A stretch of 64,000 bases of DNA, from positions 2,038,501-2,102,500 of the forward strand of contig JARFJB010002472.1 of NCBI GenBank assembly GCA_036346205.1. The letters run 5' to 3'. Shown here piece by piece: positions 47,370-59,630 of this stretch. Below the pieces are notes generated by a model. The model saw only the letters and a program-made list of their open reading frames with translations, made no database searches and had not been told where the DNA came from. The stretch's first letter is position 1. Every line of letters begins with the position of its first letter. The position numbers and the translations under genes are program-made. This DNA comes from Vesta saturnalis. Its lineage: Eukaryota > Arthropoda > Insecta > Coleoptera > Lampyridae.

Positions 47370-47699
47370 ATTGTGTGTTTGTGTGTGTCTAATCGGTTCA
47401 TCGGCACATAAGAAGAGCATATATGGGGGTTGTGATACCAATATATACGTACTGGCACCATTACATGATTAAGTAAAACAAATATTGTAGATGTTTCGTA
47501 TAATTTAGAGCTTTATTTACAAAAGTTGATAGTAAATAATATTACTATCAGGAGGAAGATTTATCAAATCTTGTAACGCACGATACTAGATTAAAAGTTA
47601 TTTAATAACCTACACCGAGTGGAAATAACATAATTATGTATAAATTTATATAAAAACGTCACACGGTAACAGCATAGATGCTTAATAAATTAATTTAAT

Positions 47700-49110
47700 G
47701 CATTTTTAGTGTTCATACAGATTTTCACCAGGTGATATCAGAATCATTATTTATGCACCAATTTCGTTGTAGAAGCGTCCCAAACCATTGGCTCATTATT
47801 AAATGTTATGCATTTTTCGTGACCATATGGATCTTGAGCAAGGGATGTCAAAACCTTATTTAAACACCAATTTTTGAGAAAATCATCCCAAAGGTAAATT
47901 TTACGATTTTTTTTTTGGCTATATGAATTTTAACTAAAGGATGTGAAAGCAGTGATTTATGCACCAATGTTGTTGAAAACACGTTCCAAAGCTTTGTGTC
48001 GATGCCCAATAGATAAATTTATTGCATTTTCCGTGACCATATGGATTTTGGCCAACAAATGTTAAAATCGTTATTTATGCACCAGTTTAATTGAAAAATC
48101 GTCCAAAAGCATTGCCTTATTGCCCAGTAGGTGAACTTAATGCATTTTCCGTAAACATGTAGATTTTGACTAAGAGATGTGAAAATCATTACTTATGCAC
48201 CAATTTCTTTGCAAAAAAGGACTACTGCATTACATTGATGCCCAATGCGTAAATTTTATTAATTTTTTGTGAGCATATGAATTTTTACTAAGAGATGTCA
48301 ATCGTTATTTGTGCACGAACGTCCCAAAGTGTTGTATCGATTCCTAATAATTAAATTTAATGCATTTTCCGTAACTTTATGGATTTTGACCAAGAGATGT
48401 ACACCCATTTTTCGTGGGAATATGAATGTTTACTACATGTCAAAATTGCTATTTATGAACCCATTTTGTGTACAAAAGTTTGAAAGTATTGTATCGATGT
48501 CCAATAAGTAAATTTATTGCATTTTCGTGATCATGTGCATTTTGAGCAAGAAATGTCAAAATCCATATTTATGCTCCAATTTAGTTGGAAAGACATACCA
48601 AAGCATTGCCTCGCTTCCCAATAGGTAAATTTTATGCATTATCTGTAACCATCTGTATTGATGTCCAATACGCAAATTTATTACATTTTCCGTCACTATA
48701 TGGATTTTGGCCAAGAGATATCAAAATAGCTACTTAAAAACTAATTTGATTGGAAAACCGTCCCAAAGTATTGCATTTTTTGTGACCAAATGAATTTTGG
48801 CTGACATTAAATGCTCGTCACTTATGCACTAATTTTGTTGAAAAAACGTCCAAAAGAATTGTCTCTATGTCCAATAAGTAAATTTAATGTATTTTCCATG
48901 GCCACATAAATATAGGTTGACATTAGTAAAAATCGCTATTCATGCACAAACTTTGTTGAAAAAATGCCCCAAAGCATTGCATCGTTGCACAATAAGTAAA
49001 TTTAAAGCATTGCTCTTGACCACGTAGATTTTGACCAAAAGCCAACATTGGTATATATGCATAAAATCAATTGTAAACGTGTTTGAACGTATTGAATTGT
49101 AGCCCAATGG
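47700..49110 (-). repeat. ~118-bp satellite array, minus orientation
   Basis: About a dozen diverged monomers are seen. The unit, read on the plus strand, runs CGTCCCAAAGCATTG, CCCAATAAGTAAATTTA, TGCATTTTCCGTGACCAT, ATGGATTTTGACCAAGAGAT, GTCAAAATCGTTATTTATGC and ACCAATTTCGTTG. It is the complement of the unit at 52.4-57.1 kb. Some monomers are shortened. Confidence 0.8.
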
Positions 49111-50853
49111 TTGAATAAAACAAATTTTATCAGTTGTGTAGCATCGTTTGTTATTTCTTCCTTTAAGCATGAAATAACTTATCTATAACGCACAAGATTA
49201 TTATTTTTCTATATATTTAATAATATCGAAAGCACGGCAATTAACGGATATTAACAGTAATATATTAGGCGCATTGTGACTTGCCGACAATACTGGCTAA
49301 CGGGATAAATGAGCTTTTATTGCAACAAGCTTGAATGCATCTTTAGCCAGTATCATCGAAGCAAAGGAACTATGCACGAAATATATTTCACTTGACTATT
49401 GCATTGCATTGCAAGTTTAATAACGAAAAGTGTGTAAAAGATTAATCTTACCTATCGAGTAGCTTCAGTTTGAATTAGCTAGTTATTAAACATGTAGCTA
49501 TAAACAGTAATAAGTTTATGTAACACTTATCAGTTATTTGCAATGTGATTAATTCAATATCTGAAATTGGTGTTATTTCATTGGTTTACGAGGTTAGGTT
49601 GACATACTTATGCAATAGTCTAGCTAATTACCATGCAGTATTGTATTATTGTGATAAGGTTCAGTGTAATGAGATATTTTGGATTTGATAGTTTGGATAA
49701 GATTTCCAGTGCTCTTAATGTAACTTTAATGGTATATTAATTACATAATGGGCCAATTACGTTTCACTTAATTACACCAAAAAAAATGAAAATATCAAAT
49801 AACCTAAAATTCTTTGCATCTTTACGAATAAAGTTTAGCACTGATTTGCAGTAGAGCCTTTCAGATCAGCTCAGTGTGAGTACAAGGGCAGCCTGCCGTA
49901 AGATTTTTATTGAACTATTGCAATAAACCATTACGTTTATCAAGCAGAAAGTGTTCGATTTTTGAATGGACGTAAAACAAATCCATGTGTTACTTTGAAC
50001 GTTTACCACTTTTATAAAATTATATTAAGATTTAGTTTTTCTTAGCTACTTCTAACTAGACTACATGATTGAACTAGGATAATCGATAGTCAATATTATT
50101 TTTGCTTCCTTTAGTTATTTTGGTAAACAAAAGAAGACAACCTGGAATAGATGTCAAAAGATTACAATTGAAAATTAACCGCTTTATACTTGCAATCTTA
50201 AGCCGGATGTACTGTGCTTAATGACTCCGTTGTTATTGAAATTGTGTACCTACCTGTACCTTTACATCTTCGTGTTCATAATTCATAATAACGGTAAAAG
50301 ATAAAAGTGGCTTAAACTTTTACGCATTTTTTGTAAATCAGTTTCATCATAAGAATCTGTTACTTTTAGCTAGTCCATATTTAAAAGCAATGACACTGAT
50401 AATGATTTCGAAGTAACCTTTAGATTATTTCATTTTTTAGTTAACTTGAAAAGTAATTCCATTTTCACAATTATCGGGACTTTATTCTGATAGGTACCTA
50501 TTATTATAACAAACATTGATAGAATTAGACAAAGACACAGAGTTGAAATGAAGTCAAATGTTAGCTACGGAAATTTACCTAACACGTTAACAAAACGAGC
50601 GACTTAAACTCAAATATCAACTTTATTATTTCATTTTATTACGTATTTAGAAACACAGCGTATTAATATATTTTCAGAATTTGTAATTGTGATACACAGT
50701 GTTAATTACATTTACAACACCAAAAGCGGCAACATCACGAATATGCGCTTAAAAATATGTTGAAATTCGTATGAAGAAAATTATTATACAATTTTAATAA
50801 CCATGTAGTGGTGAATTTAAATCGGTGAATATTTAGTGGTTAAAAGATAAACA

Positions 50854-50856
<3 letters not shown>
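49111..50856. other. No gene recognised
   Basis: AT-rich DNA without recognisable genes or repeats. Confidence 0.4.

Positions 50857-50929
<73 letters not shown>
50857..50929. repeat. (TA)n tract left of MITE
   Basis: About 70 bp of TA ending at the CAAGGTGAATC terminus. Confidence 0.97.
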
Positions 50930-51675
50930 CAAGGTGAATCTTATCTAATCCGCCAAAATTAAAGGAGTACTAGAACTCATCATTCTAAGCAAAAAAGTTC
51001 ATATGTACATGGGTCCGGAAATGCTTCGTTTCAAAGATACAAGGTGTCAAAGTTGAAAAAATAAATCGCGATTTCTTCAACATCTTTCGACAGTTTCGAA
51101 ATAATTTCATGAAATTTCGTGTACGGGGTTTTTTTGGGACAGTTGTTTCAACATTTATCAAAAGAACATGTTTACTTTTAATATTAATTTCTTTTCTTTT
51201 TCTTTTTTAATGTTGGATATTTTAGTGCTCCTTACAAAAGTTAGTTTTAAATAAATAAACATTGTGAGCTTTAAATGCGTTTTTATCAGAAAAGGCTGCT
51301 CCTAGCGACATCACTAAAATATACCTTTTTAGGAGAAAAGATAGGAGAATCGATTTTCTAGTCCAAAATGGCACACAGTGTAGCACAAAAATTACAACGA
51401 TTTAAAGGGGTCGAAATGGTTGCCTGGCGCCTCTAGAAGTCACAACTAAATTGACCACAAATTTGAATTTGTCATCTCAAAAACCACCGTATACGAAATT
51501 TCATGAAATTATTTCGAAACAGTCGAAAGATATTGAAGAAAACGCGATTTATTTTTCGACTTTGACACCTGTATCTCGGAAACGAAGCATTTCCGGACCC
51601 ATGTACACATGAACTTTTTGCTTAGAATGATGAGTTCTAGTACTTCTTTAATTTTGGGATTAGATAAGATTCACC

Positions 51676-51677
<2 letters not shown>
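50930..51677. mobile_element. 748-bp non-autonomous mariner-type element
   Basis: It starts CAAGGTGAATCTTATCTAAT and ends with the complement, ATTAGATAAGATTCACCTG. Inverted repeats extend about 200 bp inward, with clear matches such as CATGGGTCCGGAAATGCTTC and its complement at 51,587-51,606. It has no transposase. An internal CAAGGTGTC/CACCTG pair again copies the terminal motif. (TA)n tracts abut both ends. Confidence 0.8.

Positions 51678-51769
<92 letters not shown>
51678..51769. repeat. (TA)n tract right of MITE
   Basis: About 90 bp of TA immediately after the right terminus. Confidence 0.97.
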
Positions 51770-51773
<4 letters not shown>

Positions 51774-52439
51774 GTCTTATGGTAGATAAAGGTTTTTGCA
51801 CTTATGTATCAACAAAAATTGGTTTTATATAGCCGAATTTGTTAGATACACCAATACTAAAGGTCAATACAGTACAGTTTCACATTTTTATAGGAATACT
51901 GCGATTCACCACAGTGTTCTGGATTTGGCAATTCATGTTCCTTTTGAATCTGTGGAATACAATTATTTGTTTACAAATCAGATTTTTCAATTAAATAAAT
52001 TGATTTTTAAGGCTTATTTAGTTTCATACGAAAAATCTACATAAGAATAGCTTACTTAAAATTGAATTATCTTGTGTATACTTTTTGAAATATTTACAGC
52101 ATTTTAGGTCCCTTTTTGATTCTTTAGTGTTTGTTTATTATCCTACAGGAAACTTTCATTACGAAATTTATCTAAAATTTAGTTGTCTCTAATAAACGTT
52201 TTTTGAAACTCTTTTGATGAACTCAACGGTTTTGAAATATTCATAAAGTATATTATAGCGCTTTAGTTGAAAAGGTCTAGATGGTTTCAAAAACACTGCA
52301 AACGGTTGAATCCATTGAAAACTGCATTAATTTGTTTTACGAGAACAACACATCGTATAAGAAAGTAAAAACCACGAATTTTTGTAATAGCGTATCACGA
52401 CATTATAACTAACCTTTTCACAATAAGGTTGATAAAGAA
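51770..52439. other. No gene recognised
   Basis: AT-rich. The open frame at 51,796-52,044 (82 codons, plus) has no recognisable domain and no start context or splice evidence was identified. Confidence 0.35.
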
Positions 52440-54672
52440 ATATGACTATTTAACATATCGTACGCAACAAGGTGTTCCATTACAGAGGCCATAAAATTTA
52501 GTTTTTGTCTCTCATAATACAGCCAAAGCTTTTTAACGCAATCTATCCATAAATACTTTCAGGATATGGTCCAATTATAAAAATTATAAAATAAATCAAC
52601 TAGTAAATACAGATTTACAAACATGGTAAACGAAACGGTAACCATTGATCTAAAATCTTAAAGTATTCCTAATGGAAATACTCTATGAAAAAAGATATTT
52701 AATATGTTGTGTCCAAAACCAAACATCGTAACATGTAATTAAAAATTATTATTAATTATTATTAATAATTTTTAATTACATATTTATCTTTGAACTTATT
52801 CGTTCATAACAAAAGCTATAATAAATCATAAAATGTAGTTTTGCGTATCACAACTATATGTCCAGTCTTTTTCCCAACCAGTTTGTTCTGTAAATAAAGG
52901 TGGCAAGCGCAATGTAGTGTTCAATACCAAAAAAAAAGTTTTGTCTATCACAATGTAACCAAACTTCGGAGCCTGATAACCTATGTACTTGAAAATCAAT
53001 AGGTGCTATATAGCAAGTTTCAAAAGTATATGACGTTTTTAGATCGAGATAACGTGGGTACGAAAAACGAATTTTTCAATACTATAAACGATCTTGACAT
53101 TACCATAAATTCTCGCAATGATTTTGTAAAAACTATTCATTTTTACGTTTTCTCAAACTAAATTGATGCATACATCAACGCTTTGATATATTCTGGTCCA
53201 AATGCACGTAATCGCCGCAAATTCAATTCTTGGGTATAGATCTAACGCATTTGAATGGGTGTTTAAAGAACTATTTTGACAACTTTTAGTCGAGATGCAC
53301 GTGTTAACCGAGAACGCATAAAATCCACTTCTTGGGCATCAAAGTAATGTATTTGTTCGTTTTCCTAACGCAATTTGTTCATAAATAACCAGTTTGACAT
53401 CTATTGGTCAAAATGTACATAATCACAAAAATGCACAAAATTTACTTCTTGGGCATAAAGTTAACGTGTTTGGACGTTTTTCGAAAGAAATTGGTGCATA
53501 AATTACGATTTTGACATCTCTTATCCAATATTCATGGGGTCACGTAAAATGTATTGAATTAACCTCTTAGGCAACGATACAAAGCTTAATGGTTTTTCCA
53601 ACAAAATTACTACATAGATAAGGATTTGTACATCTCTTGGTGGAAATCCATGTGTGCAAATAAAGTGCATTCAATCCACTTATTGGGCGTCAATGCAATA
53701 CTTAAGGGCGTTTTCTCAACGAAATTAGTGCAAAAATAGCGATTTTCACATCGTTTAGCTAAGATGCATGAGGGTGCGAAAAATTCATTAAATTTACTTA
53801 TTGGCGATCGATGCAATGCTTTGGGACCTTTTGCCAGAGTAATTGATCATCATCAAGAACGAATTAATTCTACATGTATTGACTAAAATCTAAACGGTCA
53901 CGAAAAATGCATACAATGTACTTATTGGCCTACAATTAATCCTTTGGGATCTATTCCCAACGAAATTGGTACATAAATAACGATTTGGACGTCTATTGGT
54001 CAAAACACATAGTTACGGAAAATGCATAAACTATACTTATTCGATATTGAGATGAAATATTGGGACGTTACTCCAAAGAAATTGGTGTATAAATTACGAT
54101 TTTGACATCTCTTAGCCACTATTCATAAGGTCTCAGAAAATTTATTAAAATAACGTATTAGGCAACGATACAATGCTTATGGTGATTTTTCCGCGTAAAT
54201 AAGGAGTTTGACATCTCGTGGTGAAAATCCACGTGTTCAAATAAAATGCACAAAATGCATTTATTGGGCAACGATGCAATACTTTTTCAACGTAATTGGT
54301 GCAAAAATATCGATTTTGACATCACTTGGCTAAGATGAATGTGGTCGCAAAAATGCATTAAATTGACTTATTGAAGATCGATGCAATGCCTTGGGACCTT
54401 TTCTCAACGTAATTGGTGCATAAAGAACGAATTCAACATCTAGTGGTCAAAATCTAAATGGTCACGAAAAATGCATAAAATGTAATTATTGGCCTACAAT
54501 GAATCCTTTGGGATCTATTCCCAACGAAATTGGTGCATAAATAACGATTTGCACATCTATTGGGCAAAATCCATTTGGTGACGGAAAATGAATGAACTTT
54601 ACTTATTCCACATCGAGTCGAAACGTTGGAACGTTTGCCCAAAGAAATTGGTGTATAAATTACGATTTTGAC
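52440..54672 (+). repeat. ~118-bp satellite array, plus orientation (left part)
   Basis: It is poorly preserved before about 53,200 and clear after. The consensus runs CCCAACGAAATTGGTGCATA, AATAACGATTTTGACATCTC, TTGGTCAAAATCCATATGGT, CACGGAAAATGCATTAAATT, TACTTATTGGGCATCGATGC and AATGCTTTGGGACGTTTT. Monomer starts near 54,405, 54,524 and 54,640 give spacings of about 116-119 bp. The orientation is opposite to the 47.7-49.1 kb array. Confidence 0.85.
52733..52781. repeat. Perfect AT-rich palindrome
   Basis: ATGTAATTAAAAATTATTA and its exact complement flank an ~11-bp AT spacer, giving a 49-bp hairpin-forming sequence within the degenerate satellite region. Confidence 0.9.
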
Positions 54673-55021
54673 ATCTTATAACCTCCCTTTCCCTGTGTCT
54701 GGGTGCGATTTTATATAATCACCCTTCTTTGGGGGTAATCTAGCGCGGTTTTTTTACCTCGGCTAAACTCAGTCGTGTTTATAAATTTCTTACTAAACGG
54801 GGTGTGGATTCGTACTATTTACTGGGCTTAACACTGTCACTTCAAATGATTATACTAAAGCGGTTTAAGACGTATATTATTTTGTAATTTAGTAGTTGAC
54901 AATAATAATAATAAGCTATACTAAAACTAAATATAATCGGTCCTTGGGGCTCCTTCTGCTCTTCTCTCTCGTCTGGGGAATTCTGCCAATCCTTGTTAAT
55001 GGGTGCGAAGTCGTTTCTGTG

Positions 55022-55025
<4 letters not shown>

Positions 55026-55070
<45 letters not shown>
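55026..55070. repeat. (TA)n tract within the 1.9-kb insertion
   Basis: About 45 bp of pure TA. Confidence 0.95.
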
Positions 55071-55073
<3 letters not shown>

Positions 55074-56347
55074 CTTAATCTATTCCCTACCTAGTTTTTC
55101 AAACTCGCGTTTGAATATGAATGGAATTTATATTCTTAATATTCAAATTACGGTCCTGTCTTACAGAAGCGCATGCGGTAACCTTAATATATATATGGGT
55201 CAGAAGCGCCAGCGCAATGAACTCGAGTTGTTTCTAGGTCACGGGGGAAAATCAATACTTGTCTCTGCTTATGCGCACTGTATGTTTATACTCCTCAGTT
55301 TCTCTGGAACGCTGAAGCCCGTATGTCGTACTCCAATGAAGAAATACACACGGAAGATTCGCGTAAAACAAGGGCGAGATCTCTGGACTATAATTATATT
55401 TTTAGAACCGGTTTGAGAACGCGTTTTGTCCTCAAAAAGCGTTTAGACGATTTAAACAACTGGATTAAGTCCTAACGGCGCATCTAACTTCAATTATATA
55501 CAACTTGTAAAGTAAACGAAATACTTGCTATTGAAAATGCTATACTAAAATGAATATTTTTAAATTTATCCTTTTACTAAGGTAAATCGTAATATACACG
55601 CGGTCGTATTTTTATTATTTACTACAGGTAAACATTTACGGATTATCTAATGTTTTAATTTCCGGTGGTATTCTAATTTATCTAAGAACTAGGTATTTCG
55701 CGACATTTATTCAAATTCAAATTCAAATTTATTCAAATTTATGCAACGGTTTTCTTGTGTATTCTTCTGCGATTAAAGACACCGTGTGTTGATATTGTGT
55801 TTGCCTGTAGGTATGTGTAGTAAGCGGGGGACTCCAACAGTAGACTGTAGGCAGCTGCCTGTCTAACCTGTTTGACTAAGAAAAAGGTCGTAGGTCTTTA
55901 CAGCCCTGTATCAAACCTTTGCTAGTGACGTCGGCATCTACCCTGCGTTACACTCTTGCTGAATGTGGTGGTGTAATGTTAACGTTATAACTCCTGGAGA
56001 CTAAGCCCATCGTTATTTACGTTCGCTAGTGATTTGTTGTAAATTGTTAAATTATGTAACTCTACAACTTACGTGTCTTTTAATTGCAGTTTAGTAACAA
56101 ACTTTAGGTCGCCCGGCGCAAGGTGGTGTGCGTTATCACACGATCGCGATGGACTCCGCGGCAGCGATTAACAGGTCGGTGATTACAAGAAGCAATCGGT
56201 ACTGGCGGCTACTGGATATCAGGAACAGCGTAGCGGTCTCGGTCACGATCGAGCAGGTATTTCACGTACGTTACGGATGAATGAACGAAGCGAAATGCAT
56301 TCTATTGAATTCCCTTGAATTCTCTTTTTTCTGCAGCGCGTCGCGGC

Positions 56348-56357
56348 TTTATAAAGG
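56348..56357 (+). promoter_or_regulatory. TATA-box-like site in the GC-rich part of the insertion
   Basis: TTTATAAAGG follows a GCGCGTCGCGGC stretch and lies in the only GC-rich patch of the region. This would suit a promoter in an LTR-like element. No transcript can be confirmed. Confidence 0.3.
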
Positions 56358-56590
56358 TGCATCTGGGGGCGGCTTCGTGGCTACCGTGCAGGGGATGCCG
56401 TTATTGGTTTGGTCTAAATTGCTCTGACGTACAAAAACTTATTGGCTTTTAGAAATCCACGTCGGTGGTGATTAATGAATTATTTGTGCTGCAATATCGC
56501 GCAATCTTTTGTAATTTGAAACATAGGGTGGTACGCGAATAATTTATTTAATTATAAAAAAACATACGTAAAGGACGCTGGGTCTTTAAA

Positions 56591-57135
56591 ATCTCTTAGC
56601 CAATATTCGTAGGGTCACGGAAAATGTATTAAAATAACACATTTGTTAACCCATTGGGTGGTTTTTCCAACAAAATTGCTACATAAATAAGGATTTTGAC
56701 ATATCTTGGTGGAAATACATGTGTTCAAAGAAAATGCGTTAAATACACATATTGAGCAGCGCAGTAACAGCTTGGGACATTTTTCCAACGAAATTGGTGC
56801 AAAATAGCAATTTTCACATTGCTTAGCTAAGACACATGTGGTCGCGAAGAATGTATTAAATTTACTTATTGGACATCGATTCTTTGGGACCTTTTCCCAA
56901 TGTAGTTGGTGCATAAAGAACGAGTTTGACATATATTGGCCAAAATCTAATTGGTCACGGAGAATGCATAAAATGTACTTATTAGACTTCCCAACGAAAT
57001 TGGTGCATAAATAACGATTTGGAGATCTATTGGACAAAATCAATATGGTCACTTAATGGTTATTTAATCGACATCGAGCCGAAACGTTGGGACGTTTCCC
57101 CAAAGCAATAGGTCCATAAATTACGATTTTGGTTT
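56591..57135 (+). repeat. ~118-bp satellite array, plus orientation (right part)
   Basis: This continues the array interrupted at 54,676, with four to five monomers (AACGAAATTGGTGCA near 56,788 and 56,994, GCATAAATAACGATTTGG near 57,004). It then fades into unique DNA. Confidence 0.8.
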
Positions 57136-58600
57136 CTTGGTGAAAATACACATGGTCACTGAAAATCCAAGAATTTCACACCTTGGGAATCGAATTAATG
57201 CATTTAGCTACATAATGCTTTCTAACAACTTCAAACTTGTAAGTCAAATTTTTCCTATCACAATAAGAACAACTTTTGTGTTGGTTTTAATGTGTAGTAA
57301 CTAATTCAAAGTACCATATCTTGGCATCTTAAGCCATACGGCATTAATTGAAAGTACAAACAAGGTGCCGCTTGTATTAAAGTTTTCTCAAGAAATAATT
57401 GTATATGAAAGCTAATATAATATAATTCAATCCACTGAGAGATTAAAAATTACATATTTTCATACACCAAATAATGGTAAAAATGCAAAAAAACTCAGAT
57501 ATATGCATATAGTTGTAATTTTATAGTAATAATCTTTCCTCACAAGAGAAAGTTGCTTGCTGCGTTAAATATAAAGTAACAATAGTTAAATCAAATTACT
57601 GGTTTACTGTATCTCATAGTCTAAAGTAGTTATGAATTCGAACTAAATACTCCAATATCTATGGTGCGAGATAGCATATATAAATTTTCTTATATATTGG
57701 TCCCTAAAGGTTATTTTACCTATACACAATTCCGGGTGCCTCTTAGACCAAATATAAATTGGTGCCAGTAGGTCTTTAAAATGTAAATGTAAAAATATTA
57801 TTTGATCCATCTATAATGAAAAAGCTATTGACCAAGGTTTATGCGATTAAATTGACGTCATTTACAAATAATCTTATTTATCCGCTTCGATATTTTTATT
57901 AATTGCTATAATCTTTTTAACATTACCGGGACAGTTGCTAGCGGCGAGAGTTTTTCGAAACTTAAAATAATAAAAATGTTATTTTCGATTAACAATGAGT
58001 CAAGAAAGGTTGTAAGACTTTTCTATCATTAATATTGAAAAGACAATTTCTGAAGATATAAATGATTTCCAAAAAGCTTGGATTGTGTTATTTATTCTCT
58101 TGCACACTGAACCGGGCGCTACAGCTAGAATTAGTTTCCTCAGTTTCAACTAGTAGCTTTGTTCTAGTTAATGTGGTAAATACAAGTTCTTTATATCCTT
58201 TGAGATTCCAAATTTAATATTATTTATCTTAGTTAACAACCAAAATTCGTTTTATCATTATTGCCAAATCGTATTTTGATGATACAACCTTTGAATATGT
58301 TTTCAAATGTTAAAATGCACCGATAAAGTGAAATTTTTACTTTATAAACATTCGAGACACTAAACAGCAGTAAATATATTAACACAAGTTAATCACAAAT
58401 TCTAACTTATTTAGAATCATGAAATAACCTATTACTAACAACCTAGTTTTAATTCATTCCAATTGACATTGAGGCGATTTCATTGAAGTACATCACAACA
58501 TATTAGTATATCAATGTTAATATTATCTTATCATTTACAAAACTAAATACAATATATGACAAAAAATCAATAAGCAAGCGAATTTTCCATCTAAAAACAT
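57136..58600. other. No gene recognised
   Basis: AT-rich DNA between the satellite and the Kazal-like gene's 3' end. No repeat family or coding domain recognised. Confidence 0.4.
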
Positions 58601-58635
58601 CTACTTTCCTCCAGCGGATGCTCTGTGCAGGTACT

Positions 58636-58690
58636 TTATGAAATCTCAGCTGTTTCTAAAAACAAATAAGCATTAAAATAATCTTTAATT

Positions 58691-58751
<61 letters not shown>

Positions 58752-59267
58752 CATATATGAACTAAATGCACTTACGTAATCTGCATTGTTGCGCGCAATT
58801 TAGTAATCTTCGATTTTGATTAGTAACTCGGTTAGGTACACAAATAGGATCAGAATCTCTTAAAACACTAGCTTGACAGGTATTATAGCAAGTATGAAAA
58901 TTTGTGGGTGGATTAATAATGCTTGGTGGTCGAAGCTGTTGACCATTATTTCCAGGATTTTTAGAATTCCTATTTGGGTTATTATCATTTGCAAAATTTT
59001 CGCCAATACTATTTCCGTTATTATTTATAGAACTATCTCTATTACTATTCCCGTTATTTCCAAAATTATTTTCATTACTATTTCCAGAACTGTCCTCGTT
59101 ACTATTTTCGTTATTTCCAAAATTCCATTGCGAAAATATTGGACCCACTTGACATAATATCAAAATAACTGCAAACAAGAGTATGGATTAAAAATTTTTA
59201 TACCAAAATTTTAAACGTTACGGCAAATAAATAACTCACAGAACAAGAACAGCGTAACTGATTTCAT
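58636..59267 (-). CDS. Small secreted Asn-rich protein with Kazal-like cysteine module (3 exons)
   Basis: Exon 1 is 59,267-59,240 and exon 2 is 59,168-58,776. Exon 3 is probably 58,655-58,636. Introns of 71 and 120 bp have GTGAGT..TTTGCAG and GTAAGT..TTTTTAG borders. The joined product is 146 residues. It has a signal peptide (MKSVTLFLFF continuing hydrophobic to about residue 22), an Asn/Ser/Gly-rich low-complexity part (about 24-86) and a cysteine module at 103-140. The module has C-x3-C, an 11-residue gap, C in DPICVPN, a 14-residue gap, then C-x3-C (LLNCAQQC), resembling insect Kazal-type inhibitors. The usual Tyr and sixth Cys are absent in this splice form. It would be secreted, possibly as a protease inhibitor; function is inferred. 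A second acceptor near 58,645 would give a different C-terminus. A TATA box lies 59 bp upstream. Confidence 0.7.
58693..58752. repeat. (TA)n tract in intron 2 of the Kazal-like gene
   Basis: About 60 bp of TA makes up half of the 120-bp second intron, starting some 22 nt after the 5' splice site. Confidence 0.95.
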
Positions 59268-59325
59268 TATCTTGTTATATTTTCGTCATTCTTTAAATAA
59301 CTATTACCAACTTGCCACTAAACTA

Positions 59326-59333
59326 CTTATATA
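59326..59333 (-). promoter_or_regulatory. TATA box of the Kazal-like gene
   Basis: TATATAAG on the minus strand lies 59 bp before the ATG at 59,267. This would place transcription start near 59,297-59,302 and give a short 5' UTR of about 30-35 nt, common for small secreted insect proteins. No initiator was clearly identified. Confidence 0.55.
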
Positions 59334-59339
59334 TCCACG

Positions 59340-59594
59340 TTAAGAGGAACAGTTTCACTTATGCAACACTATTTCTAAAGTGTTTTCAACCAAATCGCAA
59401 GTTTATCTACATGCAATATCACTATCAAATTTTAATGATAATTGGCCTATACCATTGGTAGCTTAAGCAACACAAAAAGAGGTATTCTCATTCATTTGTC
59501 ATAAGAATGAAAATTAAGCACAATTTAAAAGGCAGTGAAATATGTAATATAAAACGAGGTTATAATCATGTGCTAAAAAAACAAAATACCTATA

Positions 59595-59630
<36 letters not shown>

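Larger units (their letters stand above)
54677..56590. mobile_element. 1.9-kb insertion inside the satellite, putative 4-bp TSD
   Basis: The satellite monomer is broken after GACATCT (54,676) and resumes at ATCTCTTAGCC (56,591). The uninterrupted monomer reads GACATCTCTTAGCC, so ATCT is duplicated. The insert starts TATAACCTCCC and ends GGTCTTTAAA and has no obvious inverted repeats or TG/CA ends. Its right third (about 56,100-56,420) is GC-rich with a TATAAAG box. It carries its own (TA)n at 55,026-55,070. It could be a solo LTR or an unrecognised element; no coding domain was seen. Confidence 0.55.

Noticed and set aside
53610..57052. Repeated minus-strand frames of the CENRYFCTNFVEK type at 53.6, 54.5 and 56.6-57.0 kb
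   Set aside because: They recur because the 118-bp satellite unit is nearly a multiple of three in places. The frames are by-products of the satellite, not a gene family.
43150..57135. Centromeric satellite
   Set aside because: The 118-bp arrays are short, diverged and broken by insertions; nothing in the window shows centromere function.
58873..59157. 94-codon plus-strand frame rich in Ile
   Set aside because: It is antisense to exon 2 of the Kazal-like gene, where the Asn-rich repeat reads as Ile/Val on the other strand.
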